A DNA stretch of 64,000 nt from Achromobacter deleyi (GCF_902859705.1 NZ_CADIJO010000021.1:35608-99607), one strand, 5' to 3'. Shown: positions 39,276-49,460, counted from the stretch's first letter. A program made the numbers and translations. Notes: a model not told the origin generated them from the sequence alone.

Positions 39276-40151
39276 ATGAGTGCAAGCCACTCGGTTCAAG
39301 GAAAAGAGGCACCGTACTACTTCGTGCCCGCCGACTCGGGGCACCCCGTGCGCACGGCCGTGGCGCTGCTGCTCATGGGCCTGGGCGCCGCGGGCTGGAT
39401 CAACGGCGTCAGCTGGGCCAAATGGTCGGTCCTGGTGGGTTTCGTCGCACTGATCGTCATCTTGTACTACTGGTTCGGCGACGCCATCCAGGAATCCGAA
39501 GCCGGCATGAACAGCAAGCGCATCGACGGTTCGTACCGTTGGGGCATGAGCTGGTTCATCTTCTCGGAAGTGATGTTCTTCGCGGCGTTCTTCGGCGCCC
39601 TCTGGTACGTGCGCACCATCACCACGCCGTGGCTGGGCGACATGGACCACCGCCTGATGCTGTGGCCCGACTTCCAGGCCGTGTGGCCCAACTTCGGCCC
39701 TGCCGGCGTGGTCGAGCACTTCCAGACGGTCGGCCCCTTCTGGCTGCCCACGATCAACACCGCGCTGCTGCTCAGCTCGGGCGTGACCCTCACCATCGCT
39801 CACCACGCGCTGCGTGAGAACCACCGCGGCAAGACCATGTTCTGGCTGGCCGCCACCGTGATCCTGGGCTTCATCTTCGTGGCCTGTCAGGCCGCCGAGT
39901 ACCATCACGCCTACACCGAACTGAACCTCAAGTTCAATTCGGGCGCCTACGGTTCGCTGTTCTACATGCTGACCGGCTTTCACGGGTTCCACGTGATCCT
40001 GGGCGCCACGATGCTTACGGTCATCCTGATTCGCCTGATGCGCGGCCACTTCACGGCCGACCATCACTTCGGCTTCGAAGGCGCCGCCTGGTACTGGCAC
40101 TTCGTGGACGTGGTGTGGCTGGGCCTGTATCTGTTCGTCTACTGGTTCTAA
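39276..40151 (+). CDS. ctaE: Cytochrome c oxidase subunit III
   Basis: Subunit III (291 residues) has seven hydrophobic helices and stabilises proton pumping. Family segments are YRWGMSWFIFSEVMFFAAFFGALWYVR, LLLSSGVTLTIAHHAL, GAYGSLFYMLTGFHGFHVILGA and HHFGFEGAAWYWHFVDVVWLGLYLFVYWF. CAGGGAG lies 7 bp upstream of ATG 39276. The operon may end here, since an antiparallel gene follows. Confidence 0.96.
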   Translation: MSASHSVQGKEAPYYFVPADSGHPVRTAVALLLMGLGAAGWINGVSWAKWSVLVGFVALIVILYYWFGDAIQESEAGMNSKRIDGSYRWGMSWFIFSEVMFFAAFFGALWYVRTITTPWLGDMDHRLMLWPDFQAVWPNFGPAGVVEHFQTVGPFWLPTINTALLLSSGVTLTIAHHALRENHRGKTMFWLAATVILGFIFVACQAAEYHHAYTELNLKFNSGAYGSLFYMLTGFHGFHVILGATMLTVILIRLMRGHFTADHHFGFEGAAWYWHFVDVVWLGLYLFVYWF

Positions 40152-40327
40152 GGGACGGGTCCGGCAGTGCCGGGCCTGGGCCGATCGGCTGAACGGGGCG
40201 AGGCTTGCGGGCTGCCGGAAAAAACGGCGCCGCGGGTCTCGCCCTTCGCACAAGGGCGGTCCGTGTTCCAATACGGCTGGCCGGGCGGTGCAACCACCTG
40301 GCACCCGGGAACCGGCTGGGAGTTGGC

Positions 40328-40528
40328 CTATCTAAAACCGGTGCTTTCGATCCAGCCCATGTGGTGGGCGAACAGCACGAACAGGAACAGGGCCACCGAC
40401 AGGCCGATGCGCACCGTCAGCGCATTGACCGTGCGGCTGGTAGTGCCTTTGTCCCGCATCAGGTAGACCAGGGCGGATGCCAGACTGGCCAGGATACCGA
40501 TGAAGGCCAGAACGACGAAAACGCGCAT
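40328..40528 (-). CDS. DUF2909 twin-transmembrane protein
   Basis: A 66-residue protein with two membrane helices (about 2–23 and 44–60) joined by a short basic loop, MRDKGTTSRTVN. This is the DUF2909 pattern often found beside oxidase genes in betaproteobacteria. It is read against the cta genes, between ctaE and surf1. ATG 40528 is 36 bp from the surf1 start, so the two genes share a divergent control region. The gap 40152–40327 downstream of it shows no further gene. Confidence 0.82.
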   Translation of the reverse strand: MRVFVVLAFIGILASLASALVYLMRDKGTTSRTVNALTVRIGLSVALFLFVLFAHHMGWIESTGFR

Positions 40529-40564
40529 GATGGTCTCCGGACAAATCAGAGTTATTGAAGACAA

Positions 40565-41362
40565 ATGGCCCGACCGCATTCGACTCGCTACACCGTAGCC
40601 GCTTTACTTCTGCTTGGGATCGCCGTGGTGATCCTGACGTCGTTGGGCCAGTGGCAATTGCGGCGCGCCGATGAGCGACGCGCCATTCTGGCGGCTATCG
40701 AAGCCGGCCGCAAGCAAGCGCCGCTGGCGCTGTCGCCGACGACCGCACTGGGCGACCTGAAGCCCTGGCGCGTGGCGCAGGCCACCGGGACGTGGTTGCC
40801 GCAATTCAGTGTACTGCTGGACAACCGCAACTACGAGGGCCGTCCGGGCTATTGGCTGGCCACGCCGTTGCTGCTCGATGGCCCCAGCCGCAGCGCCGTG
40901 CTGGTGCTGCGCGGCTGGCTGCCGCGGGTGATCCAGGGCCAGGGCGAGCCGACGCTGCCGGCCACGCCGCAGGGCGACCAGACCATCAAGGGCGAACTGT
41001 CCGAGCGCGTGCCGCGCATGTTCGAAATCTGGTCATTGGGCAACAACGATACGTCCGCCCTGCCGGCTACCTTGCCAGTGGCCGGTGGCACCGTGCCGCA
41101 GGTGCAGAACCTGCCGCTGGACGCCTATGCCAAGGCCACCGGCCTGACACTCTTGCCCACCGTGGTGAGCCAGTTCGGCACCGGTGAAAACGATACCCTG
41201 GTGCACGACTGGCCCGAGCCGTCGGTGGACTTCCAGAAGAATACGTTCTACGCAGTGCAGTGGTTTTCGTTTGCCTTGTTCGCCGCCATCGCCTGGCTGG
41301 TGGTGCTGGGGGGCGCCATCAAGCGCATGCGCCAACGCGCGGCCAAGGATACGGCGGCCTGA
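40565..41362 (+). CDS. SURF1-family oxidase assembly protein
   Basis: SURF1 (265 residues) helps insert haem a into subunit I. Two helices frame a periplasmic domain: residues ~10–28 (VAALLLLGIAVVILTSLGQWQLRR, with the conserved GxWQxxR) and near 238–256 (WFSFALFAAIAWLVVLGG). Other markers are LDNRNYEGRPGYWLATPL, LVLRGWLPR and the FYAVQWFSFA end. It starts a second run of assembly genes: surf1, SCO-like, ctaA, ctaB, sco1. Confidence 0.93.
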   Translation: MARPHSTRYTVAALLLLGIAVVILTSLGQWQLRRADERRAILAAIEAGRKQAPLALSPTTALGDLKPWRVAQATGTWLPQFSVLLDNRNYEGRPGYWLATPLLLDGPSRSAVLVLRGWLPRVIQGQGEPTLPATPQGDQTIKGELSERVPRMFEIWSLGNNDTSALPATLPVAGGTVPQVQNLPLDAYAKATGLTLLPTVVSQFGTGENDTLVHDWPEPSVDFQKNTFYAVQWFSFALFAAIAWLVVLGGAIKRMRQRAAKDTAA

Positions 41363-41399
41363 CCGCCCGGTTTTCACCACAACAGGACTCATAAAAAAC

Positions 41400-42026
41400 G
41401 TGGCTCGCGACCTGACTTCTTCCAAACCCGCCAAGCGTTCGCTGGTGCCGATGGTGCTGGTGTTCCTGTGCTCGCTGGCGCCCATCGTGGCGGCGTTCGT
41501 TGTCTACATGAACCCGCAGTGGTGGCCCGAAGACGCCAGCAACTACGGCGAATTGGTGACGCCGCAGCGCCCCATGCCGGCGCCCGAGGCGCTCAAGCTG
41601 ACCACGCTGGACGGCAAGCCCTTCGACCTGCAAAGCCTGAAAGGCAAGTGGCTGCTGGTGGCGGCCGACGGCGCGACCTGCCCGGAAAGCTGCGCCCGCA
41701 AGCTCTACATCACCCGCAACACGCACGCCAGCCAAGGCAAGAACGTCGACCGGCTGGCTCGGGTATGGTTCATCACCGACGACGCGCCGGTGCCGGACAA
41801 GGTGCTGGAAGCCTACAAGGGCACGATCATGCTGCGCGCCGATCCGGACCAGCTGGCGCGCTACCTGCTGGCGCGCGACGCCGCGGCCGGACAGCCCGGC
41901 CTGCAGGCGCCGATCTGGGTGGTCGATCCCCTGGGCAATCTGATGATGCAATATCCCGCCGACGCCGACGGGGTGAAGGTGCGCAAGGACATCAGCAAGC
42001 TGGTCTATAACTCGCGCATCGGTTGA
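41400..42026 (+). CDS. SCO-like thioredoxin-fold membrane protein without the His ligand
   Basis: A 208-residue protein with one N-terminal helix (about 18–37) and a thioredoxin-like domain bearing CPESC, the SCO C-x3-C copper pair. Where SCO proteins have a copper-binding His (H-x-A-x-x-Y-L-V-D-P), this one reads QAPIWVVDPLG, so only two ligands remain. It may act as a thiol reductase for CuA cysteines. The start is GTG 41400; AGGA is about 13 bp upstream. It lies between surf1 and ctaA. A true SCO is encoded at 44007. Confidence 0.8.
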   Translation: MARDLTSSKPAKRSLVPMVLVFLCSLAPIVAAFVVYMNPQWWPEDASNYGELVTPQRPMPAPEALKLTTLDGKPFDLQSLKGKWLLVAADGATCPESCARKLYITRNTHASQGKNVDRLARVWFITDDAPVPDKVLEAYKGTIMLRADPDQLARYLLARDAAAGQPGLQAPIWVVDPLGNLMMQYPADADGVKVRKDISKLVYNSRIG

Positions 42027-42047
42027 TTTAGTCTTTAGTTGAATTCC

Positions 42048-43082
42048 ATGGAACGCATCAAAGCGCGGTATCGCAAGCTCGTTTTCTTCACCTGGTTCCT
42101 GACGCTGGACCTGATCATGTTCGGCGCCTTCGTGCGCCTGACGGATTCGGGGCTGGGCTGCCCGGACTGGCCCGGCTGCTATGGCAAGGTGACCCCGCTG
42201 GGCGCCATGGGCGACATCCACCAGGCGTCGCAGGCGATGCCGTTCGGCCCGGTCACGCTGTCCAAGGCCTGGATCGAGATGATCCACCGCTATGTCGGCA
42301 CCATCCTGGGCATGCTGATCATCGCCATCGTCTACATGGCCTGGCGTTACCGCCGCGAACTGGGCCGCTCGCCGGCCCTGGCGGTGACCACGCTGGTGGC
42401 CGTCTGCGTGCAGGGCGCGTTCGGCGCCTGGACCGTGACGCACAAGCTCATGCCCGCCGTCGTGACGGCGCACCTGGTGTTCGGCCTGTCGGTGCTGGCG
42501 CTGATGACCTGGCTGTCGGCGCGCGAGCGCCCACACCTGGCCGTGGCGGCCGCGGCCGCGCGCTTCAAGCCCTGGGTGGTGGGGGGCTTTTTACTGCTGC
42601 TGATCCAGGTGACCCTGGGCGGCTGGGTCAGCACCAACTATGCCGCGCTGGCCTGCATGGATTTCCCCATGTGCCACGGCAAATGGGTGCCGGATATGGA
42701 TTTCCATGGCGGTTATTCGATCATCCGCGGCCTGGGCGAACTGCCGTCCGGTGAAATGATTTCGCAGCCGGCGCTGACGGCCATCCATTGGGTGCACCGC
42801 AATTTCGCCTTCGTCGTGTTCGTCTACCTGGGTATCCTGGCCTGGCGCCTGCGGGCCGAGCCCGGGCTGCGCGGGCCGGCCACCTTGATGCTGGCGCTGC
42901 TGGGCGCCCAGCTGCTGACCGGCCTGACCACCATCTTCTTCCAGTGGCCGCTTCTGATCGCCGTGCTGCATAACGGCGGGGCGGCGGGTTTGACCCTGGC
43001 CGCGGTGGTGCTGATGGTGCGATTGGCCACGGCCGGGCAGCCGCCAGCCGGGGGCTACGGCCCCAATTCGGTGCGCGTTTAA
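42048..43082 (+). CDS. ctaA: Haem A synthase (CtaA/COX15)
   Basis: CtaA (344 residues, about eight helices) oxidises the C8 methyl of haem O to give haem A. Markers: [26 protein letters not shown] near residues 24–49, [12 protein letters not shown] with a haem His, [41 protein letters not shown] and [12 protein letters not shown] second Cys pair (ACMDFPMC) sits on the periplasmic side. ATG 42048 is preferred to TTG 42039. ctaB follows 10 bp later. Confidence 0.95.
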   Translation: MERIKARYRKLVFFTWFLTLDLIMFGAFVRLTDSGLGCPDWPGCYGKVTPLGAMGDIHQASQAMPFGPVTLSKAWIEMIHRYVGTILGMLIIAIVYMAWRYRRELGRSPALAVTTLVAVCVQGAFGAWTVTHKLMPAVVTAHLVFGLSVLALMTWLSARERPHLAVAAAAARFKPWVVGGFLLLLIQVTLGGWVSTNYAALACMDFPMCHGKWVPDMDFHGGYSIIRGLGELPSGEMISQPALTAIHWVHRNFAFVVFVYLGILAWRLRAEPGLRGPATLMLALLGAQLLTGLTTIFFQWPLLIAVLHNGGAAGLTLAAVVLMVRLATAGQPPAGGYGPNSVRV

Positions 43083-43092
43083 AATAGGGTCC

Positions 43093-43989
43093 ATGATGAC
43101 CAGTCTTGCCGCTCCCCAAACCGGATTGTTCCGCCAATACTTCGTACTCACCAAGCCGCGCGTCACGCAGTTGGCGGTGTTTTGCGCGGTGATTGGCATG
43201 TTTCTCGCCGTCCCGGGCGTGCCGGACATGCGCCGGGTGCTGTTCGGCACCATCGGCATCTGGCTGCTGGCCGCGGCCGCGTTCGCCATCAATTGCCTGA
43301 TCGAGCAGGAAGTCGACGCCCGCATGCTGCGCACGGCGCGGCGCGCCACGGCGCGCGGCACCATTTCGGCTTTCCAGGTGCTGAGCCTGTCGGGCCTGTT
43401 GGGCGGCGCGGGCATGTTCGTGCTGTACACCCTGGTCAACCCGCTGACCATGTGGCTGACGTTCGCCACGTTCGTCGGCTATGCGGTGATCTACACCATC
43501 ATCCTCAAGCCGCGCACCCCGCAGAACATCGTCATCGGCGGCCTGTCGGGCGCCATGCCGCCGGCCCTGGGCTGGGCGGCGGTGGCCGATTCGGTGCCGG
43601 CCGAAGCCTGGGTGCTGGTGCTGATCATCTTCATCTGGACGCCACCGCACTTCTGGGCGCTGGCGCTGTACCGCAACCACGATTACGCCAAGGCCGGCCT
43701 GCCGATGCTGCCCGTCACGCACGGCCAGCAGTTCACCCGCCTGCATATCCTGCTCTACAGCATCGCGCTGCTTGCCACCACGCTCTTGCCCTACGCGATC
43801 CGCATGAGCGGCGTGCTGTACCTGGTGTCGGCGCTGGTGCTGGGCGGCATGTTCGTGTCGTACGCCTGGCGGCTGTATCGTGCCTACAGCGACGAGCTGG
43901 CGCGCAGCATGTTCCGTTTTTCCATTCTCTACCTGGCGCTGCTGTTCGGCGCCCTGCTGGTGGACCACTGGGTCGCCCTGCTGCGCTGA
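43093..43989 (+). CDS. ctaB: Protohaem IX farnesyltransferase
   Basis: CtaB/CyoE (298 residues, about nine helices) adds a farnesyl group to haem B to make haem O, the substrate of CtaA. UbiA-family signs: [11 protein letters not shown], the first prenyl-PP motif [18 protein letters not shown] (N-x-x-x-E/D plus D), and [15 protein letters not shown] after [12 protein letters not shown]. The start has two consecutive ATG codons (43093 or 43096). sco1 follows 17 bp later. Confidence 0.95.
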   Translation: MMTSLAAPQTGLFRQYFVLTKPRVTQLAVFCAVIGMFLAVPGVPDMRRVLFGTIGIWLLAAAAFAINCLIEQEVDARMLRTARRATARGTISAFQVLSLSGLLGGAGMFVLYTLVNPLTMWLTFATFVGYAVIYTIILKPRTPQNIVIGGLSGAMPPALGWAAVADSVPAEAWVLVLIIFIWTPPHFWALALYRNHDYAKAGLPMLPVTHGQQFTRLHILLYSIALLATTLLPYAIRMSGVLYLVSALVLGGMFVSYAWRLYRAYSDELARSMFRFSILYLALLFGALLVDHWVALLR

Positions 43990-44006
43990 CCCCCTGGAGG
44001 TTGTCG

Positions 44007-44612
44007 ATGTCCGTATTTTCCGCCAGCCGGCGCCTGGCCTTGCGCCTGGCCACGGCCGCCGCTTTCACCGCCGCCCTGGCCGCCTGCGGCGACAATGCGC
44101 CCACGTTCAAGGGCAGCGACATCAGCGGCACGCAGCTGGGCCGCGGGCTTGAACTGTCGGACTACAACGGCAAGACGCGCCAGTTGCAGGACTTTGCCGG
44201 CAAGGTGGTGGTGGTGTTCTTCGGCTTCACGCAGTGCCCGGACGTCTGCCCGACGTCGCTGGCCGAGCTGACCGAAGTGATGAAGAAACTGGGGCCTGAC
44301 GCCGACCGCGTCCAGGTGCTGCTGATCACCGTGGACCCCGAGCGCGACACCCCCGAGGTGCTCAAGCAATACGTAACGGCATTCGACCCGCGATTTCTGG
44401 GTTTGACCGGCACGCCCGACCAGGTGAAGAAGGCGGCGGCGGCATTCAAGGCGTATTACGCCAAGGCACCCACCAAGGACGGCAACTACACGATGGACCA
44501 CACTGCGGCGTTCTACCTGCTGGACGGCAAGGGCGAATCGCGGGTGCTGGCCAACAACAACATCGGGGTCGACGCCCTGGTGCACGATATCCAGGCCCTG
44601 CTCAAGGGCTGA
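44007..44612 (+). CDS. SCO1/SenC copper chaperone lipoprotein
   Basis: A 201-residue SCO protein that matures the CuA site. Residues 1–27 form a lipoprotein signal ending in lipobox LAAC, so it is membrane-anchored on the periplasmic side. The copper ligands are C-P-D-V-C in FFGFTQCPDVCPTSLAEL and His in YTMDHTAAFYLLDG. GGAGG precedes ATG 44007. It closes the assembly run; a GGCGGGC/GCCCGCC hairpin lies about 20 bp after the stop. Confidence 0.95.
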   Translation: MSVFSASRRLALRLATAAAFTAALAACGDNAPTFKGSDISGTQLGRGLELSDYNGKTRQLQDFAGKVVVVFFGFTQCPDVCPTSLAELTEVMKKLGPDADRVQVLLITVDPERDTPEVLKQYVTAFDPRFLGLTGTPDQVKKAAAAFKAYYAKAPTKDGNYTMDHTAAFYLLDGKGESRVLANNNIGVDALVHDIQALLKG

Positions 44613-44674
44613 CCAGCACAGGTTGGCAAGGGGCGGGCAAACCGCCCGCCTGGGACCTTGCGGGGCCCCGCAGG

Positions 44675-44899
44675 CTAGTCGCTGCCGCCTGCGGCCACCC
44701 AGCCGGCCAGCGCGGCGCGCGCCTTGTCGCTGAGTTCGGCGGCAGGGATGTCGCGGCGGTGCGAAATGATCATCAGCGCATAGGGGGCGGCCAGCGCGGC
44801 GGCCTCGGGGCAGAGGCGCGATTCGTCGCCGACCGACGGCGAGACGTTGCGCCAATAGTTGATGGCCGCTTCGATCTGGGGCAAGGTAATGGAATCCAT
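44675..44899 (-). CDS. DUF3717 protein
   Basis: A 74-residue soluble protein matching DUF3717: ITLPQIEAAINYWRNVSPS at the start and CPEAAALAAPYALMIISHRRDIPAAELSDKARAALAGW. The function is unknown. ATG 44899 begins the conserved region. It is a single gene, convergent with sco1. Confidence 0.82.
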   Translation of the reverse strand: MDSITLPQIEAAINYWRNVSPSVGDESRLCPEAAALAAPYALMIISHRRDIPAAELSDKARAALAGWVAAGGSD

Positions 44900-45030
44900 G
44901 CGCCTATTGTCCACGAATGGACGGGGCTGTCCAAGGCCGGAAATGCGGCAAAGAAGCGTCACCATCGCAACATGCCGATACCGCGTCCGGGTGCTATACC
45001 ACTGCCGGTTAGCAACGATGGAGCATCGTC

Positions 45031-45678
45031 ATGAATTCGAACCCGACTCAATCTTCCCGCCGCGCCCTGCATCCGCTGGTCGGGGCCGCCGCCATCGCCG
45101 TCATCGTCATGTGCTCGGTGGGGGTTGCCGCCGTGATGGGCTGGCTGCCGACCCCATCGGCCACGCCGCACCCCGAGGACCCCGCCATGGCCCAGGCCGG
45201 CCCCGAAGGGGCGAATCTGGCACCCACCCAGCCCGGCGCGCCCGCGCAGGCGGCCCGCCAGCCCACCGCCCAGGCGCAGCCCCAGGGCCGTCCTGCCGCG
45301 CCTGCCACGCAGCCGCCGGCGCAGGCCTGCCACACCTGCGGCGTGGTCGAGACCATCCGCCAGGTGCAAGTGCCGGTCAAGGACAATAGCGACCATCTGG
45401 TCGGCACCATCGCCGGCGGTGCGGTGGGCGGCGTGGTCGGCAACCAGTTCGGCGGCGGCAACGGCAAGACCGCGCTGACCGTGCTGGGCGCGGTGGGCGG
45501 CGCTTTGGCAGGCCGTGAAGTTGAGCGTAATATCAGACAGCAACAAACGGTGACGCACTACGAGCTCACGGTACGCATGAATGACGGCAGCGCGCGCCAA
45601 TTCCGCAGCGCCCAGCCGTTCGCCTTTGCGTCCGGCGACCACGTGCGAGTGGAGAATAATCAGCTGCTGCCGGGGTAA
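45031..45678 (+). CDS. Glycine-zipper 2TM-domain envelope protein
   Basis: A 215-residue protein with an N-terminal helix (about residues 14–40), a Pro/Gln/Ala-rich spacer to ~95, then the glycine-zipper domain of the Rickettsia 17-kDa/SlyB type: GTIAGGAVGGVVGNQFGGGNGKTALTVLGAVGGALAGREVE. CHTCG sits just before it. A C-terminal beta segment (YELTVRMNDGSARQF...FASGDHVRV) follows. It has no lipobox, so an inner-membrane anchor is likely. Envelope stability is the usual guess. Confidence 0.85.
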   Translation: MNSNPTQSSRRALHPLVGAAAIAVIVMCSVGVAAVMGWLPTPSATPHPEDPAMAQAGPEGANLAPTQPGAPAQAARQPTAQAQPQGRPAAPATQPPAQACHTCGVVETIRQVQVPVKDNSDHLVGTIAGGAVGGVVGNQFGGGNGKTALTVLGAVGGALAGREVERNIRQQQTVTHYELTVRMNDGSARQFRSAQPFAFASGDHVRVENNQLLPG

Positions 45679-45722
45679 GCATCCCGGCCGGCAGCCCTTT
45701 GCGATCTATGGGGAGACCAGGA

Positions 45723-46535
45723 ATGAGCGACCAACACAGCAATCCGTTCGTCCTACCCGGCATGGGCCAGCATTCCGACCTGTCGGGCAACCCGCTGCTG
45801 GCCAGCATGGAAATGATGCGCCAGGCATGGGCCGGCCTGACCGGCCCCGGCGGGCTGGCGAGCAGCCTGCCGATGGCGCCGCCCATGAACCTGGAAGACC
45901 TGGACCGCCGCATCGCCGAACTGCGGTCGGTGGAAAACTGGCTGCGCATGAACCTGTCGATGCTGTCCAGCACGATCCAGGGCATGGAAGTGCAGCGTTC
46001 CACCATCAGCACCTTGCGCGCCTTTGTCGATTCGGCGGCCAACATGGATCTGGGCGCGCTGCGTGAAAGCGGCGCGGCCTCGCCCCTGGAAGTGGTGCTG
46101 GGCCTGAAGCCGGCACCGGCAGCGGCTAGGAGCGCACCGGCCAAGGCGACGGACGGCAAGGCCGCTGATGCCAAGCCTGCCGATGCAAAGGCCGCCGACG
46201 CCAAGACCGATTCGGCGGCGGGGGCCGACGCCCAGCCCGGCATGACCGAACAGATGGGCGCGGCAGCGCAATCGGCCTCCAAGGCGTGGTGGGATCTGCT
46301 GCAGCAGCAGTTCAACCAGATTGCCGCTGCCACGGCCGCGTCGATGCCCGGCGCCGCGCCGGACGCAGGCAATGCACCCAAGGGCAAGGCCGGCGGCTCG
46401 CAGGCTGCCGCCGCGCCGACGGCCAAGGCGGCCGCCAAGCCCGCCGCGAAGTCACCCGCCAAGAAGGCCGCGCGCAAGCCGGCCGCGTCCAAGGCGGCAA
46501 CCAAGAACACGGGGCCTGCCGACGGCAAGCCCTGA
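45723..46535 (+). CDS. phaM: PhaM-like PHA granule regulatory protein
   Basis: A 270-residue PhaM-family protein. The N-terminal ~125 residues hold the conserved NPLLASMEMMRQAWAGL and NLEDLDRRIAELRSVENWLRMNLSMLSSTIQGMEVQRSTI. The middle is an Ala/Lys/Asp-rich spacer (KAADAKPADAKAADAK), and the C-terminus is a histone-H1-like AAAKPAAKSPAKKAARK tail. In Ralstonia, PhaM activates PHA synthase and ties granules to the nucleoid. AGGAATG-type ribosome site is close to ATG 45723. No phaC is nearby. Confidence 0.88.
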   Translation: MSDQHSNPFVLPGMGQHSDLSGNPLLASMEMMRQAWAGLTGPGGLASSLPMAPPMNLEDLDRRIAELRSVENWLRMNLSMLSSTIQGMEVQRSTISTLRAFVDSAANMDLGALRESGAASPLEVVLGLKPAPAAARSAPAKATDGKAADAKPADAKAADAKTDSAAGADAQPGMTEQMGAAAQSASKAWWDLLQQQFNQIAAATAASMPGAAPDAGNAPKGKAGGSQAAAAPTAKAAAKPAAKSPAKKAARKPAASKAATKNTGPADGKP

Positions 46536-46598
46536 TCTTTCAATCCCGACCCGGGGCGGCGCGGTGCCGCCCCGATCGATTCCAACACGTCAGAACTT

Positions 46599-47972
46599 AT
46601 GCTTAATGTAGTGATTCTCGCCGCCGGACTGGGCAAGCGCATGCAGTCCGACCTTCCCAAAGTGCTTCACACCCTGGCCGGAAAGCCGATGCTGGGCCAC
46701 GTGCTGGACAGCGCCCGCCAACTGGAACCCGCCCGCGTCATCGTGGTGGTCGGCCATGGCGCCGACCGGGTCAAGCAGGCCTTCGGTGGCCAGGACGACC
46801 TGCAATTCGCGTTGCAGCAGCCGCAGCAGGGGACGGGCCATGCGGTGCAGCAGGCGGTGCCGCTGCTGCTCGAAGGCGACGGCAAGGACGACGTGACGCT
46901 GGTGCTGTATGGCGATGTGCCGTTGGTGCAGCCCGAAACGCTGCGCCGCCTGTTGGATGCGCGTGGCGACGGCGCCGCGGTGCTGACCGAAGTGCTGGCC
47001 GATTCCACTGGCTATGGCCGCATCGTGCGTGACGCCGCCGGCAATGTCTGCCGCATCGTCGAGCACAAGGATGCCTCGGACGCCGAACGCGCCATCAAGG
47101 AAGTCAACACCGGCATCCTGGCCGCGCCGACCGCCAGGCTGAAAGACTGGCTTTCGCGCATCGACAACAACAATGCCCAGGGCGAGTACTACCTGACCGA
47201 CGTCGTGGGCCTGGCTGTGACGGACAGCGTGCCGGTGGGCGCGGCCCAGCCGGGCGCGTCCTGGGAGACGCTGGGCGTGAACAGCCGTGTGCAGCAGGCC
47301 GAGCTGGAACGCCGCTGGCAGGGCGAGCAGGCCCGCCGCCAGCTGGAAGCGGGCGTGACGCTGGCCGACCCGGCGCGTTTCGACGTGCGCGGCTCGCTGA
47401 CCTGCGGCCGCGATGTGTTCATCGACGTGGGCTGCGTGTTCGAAGGCAAGGTCACGCTGGCCGATGGCGTACGCGTGGGTCCGCACTGCGTGCTGCGCGA
47501 CGTGAGCGTGGGTGCGGGAACGCAGATCGAGGCCTACAGCCATCTGCAAGAGGCCCAGGTGGGCGGCGATGCCCGCGTGGGCCCGTATGCCCGCCTGCGC
47601 CCCGGCGCTGAACTCGGCGACCGCAGCCACGTCGGTAACTTCGTCGAGATCAAGAAAAGCGTGCTGGGCGCGGACAGCAAGGCCAATCATCTGGCCTACA
47701 TCGGCGATGCCACCATCGGTGCGCGCGTCAACGTGGGCGCGGGCACCATTACCTGCAACTACGACGGCGTGAACAAGCACCGCACCGTTATCGAAGACGA
47801 CGCCTTCATCGGCTCGGACACGCAACTGGTGGCCCCGGTGCGCGTGGGCCGCGGCGCGACCCTGGGCGCCGGCACCACCCTGACCCGCGATGCGCCGGCC
47901 GACAAGCTGACCGTTTCGCGCGCCAAGCAGGTCACCATCGACGGTTGGCAACGGCCGGTCAAGAAGTCGTGA
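46599..47972 (+). CDS. glmU: Bifunctional GlcNAc-1-P uridyltransferase / GlcN-1-P acetyltransferase
   Basis: GlmU (457 residues) makes UDP-GlcNAc for peptidoglycan and LPS. The N-terminal pyrophosphorylase shows [37 protein letters not shown] and EVNTGIL; the C-terminal acetyltransferase is a left-handed beta-helix of hexapeptide repeats with [20 protein letters not shown] and [13 protein letters not shown]. Its stop overlaps the GTG start of the next gene. glmS, the earlier enzyme of the route, is 4.5 kb downstream. Confidence 0.97.
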   Translation: MLNVVILAAGLGKRMQSDLPKVLHTLAGKPMLGHVLDSARQLEPARVIVVVGHGADRVKQAFGGQDDLQFALQQPQQGTGHAVQQAVPLLLEGDGKDDVTLVLYGDVPLVQPETLRRLLDARGDGAAVLTEVLADSTGYGRIVRDAAGNVCRIVEHKDASDAERAIKEVNTGILAAPTARLKDWLSRIDNNNAQGEYYLTDVVGLAVTDSVPVGAAQPGASWETLGVNSRVQQAELERRWQGEQARRQLEAGVTLADPARFDVRGSLTCGRDVFIDVGCVFEGKVTLADGVRVGPHCVLRDVSVGAGTQIEAYSHLQEAQVGGDARVGPYARLRPGAELGDRSHVGNFVEIKKSVLGADSKANHLAYIGDATIGARVNVGAGTITCNYDGVNKHRTVIEDDAFIGSDTQLVAPVRVGRGATLGAGTTLTRDAPADKLTVSRAKQVTIDGWQRPVKKS

Positions 47973-49360
47973 CGCCGCAGGCGTCCGAGGCGACGGGCGG
48001 CGGCGCCAAGCCTGCCGCGCCCGACGGCCTGCCGGTGCCCCGCCGCTACTGGGCGGCGGCCACCGTGATGACCGGCATCAGCCTGTCGGTCCTGGACACC
48101 ACCATCGCCAATGTGGCCCTGCCCACCATCGCGGCCGACCTGAATGCGTCGCCCGCGCAGGCCGTGTGGGTGGTCAACGCCTACAACCTGGCGGTGGTGA
48201 TGATGCTGCTGCCCTTGTCGGCGCTGGCCGAACGCATCGGCTTTCGCCGCATGTTCACGTTCGGGCTGGTGCTGTTCACCCTGGCGTCGCTGGGCTGCGC
48301 GCTGGCCGGTTCGCTGCTGCAGCTGACGCTGGCGCGGGTGTTCCAGGGCGTGGGGGCGGCCACGCTGATGTGCCTGTTCGGCGGCCTGGTGCGCAATATC
48401 TATCCCCTGAAAATGCTGGGCCGGGGCATCAGCATCAACGCCACCACGGTGGCGGTGATGTCGGTGCTGGGGCCCACCATCGGCTCGGCCATCCTGTCGG
48501 TGGCGCCGTGGCCCTGGATCTTCGCGGTCAACCTGCCGATCTGCGTGCTGGCCATGTTCGGCCTGCGCCATCTGCCCGAGGTGCCGCGCAACGACGTGCG
48601 GCTGGACTGGATCAGCGCCCTGCTCTGCATGGCGACGCTGGGCGTGTTCATTTCGGGCATCGACATGATGGGACAGGATCTGCTGCGGGGCATCGGCCTG
48701 GTGGCGATCGCGGCCGTGGCCGGCATGGTGCTGGTGCGCCGGGCCAGCCGCCAGCCCGCGCCGCTGGTGCCGGTGGACCTGCTGCGAATCCGGCAGTTGG
48801 CCTTCGCCGTGGGGGCGTCGGCCTGCACCTTTGCCGCGCAGATGGCGTCCTACGTGTCGCTGCCGTTCTATTTCCAGCAGGTGCTGGGCCGGCCATACCT
48901 TGAGGTGGGCCTGCTGATGGGGGCCTGGCCGGTGGGCACGGCGCTGATCGCACCGGTGGCCGGGCGCCTGTCCGACCGCTATTCCGCCGCCACGCTGAGC
49001 GGCGTGGGGGCGACCGGCATGGTCATCGGCATGCTGTGGCTGGCGGCCCTGCCGGCGTCCGTGGGCAACGTGCCGATCATTGCCGGCATGTTCGTGGCGG
49101 GTGTGGGCTTCGGCTTTTTCCAGACCCCGAACAACCGCGCCATGCTGTCGGCGGCGCCGCGTGCGCGCAGTGGCGCGGCCGGTGGCCTGCAGGCCACCAC
49201 CCGGGTGTTCGGCCAGAGCTTCGGCACTGCGCTGGTGGCGATCGCCTTCAGTGTCAGCGCCGCGCACGGCCCCGGGCTGGCCCTGGTGCTGGGCACGATC
49301 TGCGCCGCCCTGGCGGTGGTCGTGAACACGGTCCGCTTCAACAAGCTGCGGGCCATCTAG
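47969..49360 (+). CDS. DHA2-family MFS efflux pump
   Basis: A 463-residue drug:H+ antiporter-2 type carrier, with about 14 hydrophobic segments. Motif C-like and D1 segments include [45 protein letters not shown] and [45 protein letters not shown] is typical of the EmrB/QacA branch. The start is GTG 47969, overlapping the glmU stop (GTGA), so its translation is coupled to a cell-wall gene. No membrane-fusion partner is adjacent. Substrate unknown. Confidence 0.88.
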   Translation: MTPQASEATGGGAKPAAPDGLPVPRRYWAAATVMTGISLSVLDTTIANVALPTIAADLNASPAQAVWVVNAYNLAVVMMLLPLSALAERIGFRRMFTFGLVLFTLASLGCALAGSLLQLTLARVFQGVGAATLMCLFGGLVRNIYPLKMLGRGISINATTVAVMSVLGPTIGSAILSVAPWPWIFAVNLPICVLAMFGLRHLPEVPRNDVRLDWISALLCMATLGVFISGIDMMGQDLLRGIGLVAIAAVAGMVLVRRASRQPAPLVPVDLLRIRQLAFAVGASACTFAAQMASYVSLPFYFQQVLGRPYLEVGLLMGAWPVGTALIAPVAGRLSDRYSAATLSGVGATGMVIGMLWLAALPASVGNVPIIAGMFVAGVGFGFFQTPNNRAMLSAAPRARSGAAGGLQATTRVFGQSFGTALVAIAFSVSAAHGPGLALVLGTICAALAVVVNTVRFNKLRAI

Positions 49361-49391
49361 GGCGCGCCAGACCCGACGGCCCGGCGGCTTC

Positions 49392-49397
49392 TATAAT
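49392..49397 (+). promoter_or_regulatory. -10 element upstream of ugd
   Basis: A perfect TATAAT lies 63 bp before the ugd start, in a 100-bp gap after the MFS gene. No convincing -35 is seen. Two GC hairpins (GGCGCCGGGT region) follow before the ATG. Confidence 0.35.
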
Positions 49398-49460
49398 GGC
49401 CGCCGGCGCCGGGTCTGCAATGCCCGGCGCAACGATTACCTATTTTTAAGGCGTTCAGGC

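Noticed and set aside
44625..44665. Terminator between sco1 and the DUF3717 gene
   Set aside because: GGCGGGC-AAACC-GCCCGCC forms a stem but no T run follows on either strand.
46545..46585. Terminator between phaM and glmU
   Set aside because: GGGGCGGC/GCCGCCCC pairs well, but the following bases are not T-rich; phaM and glmU may be co-transcribed.
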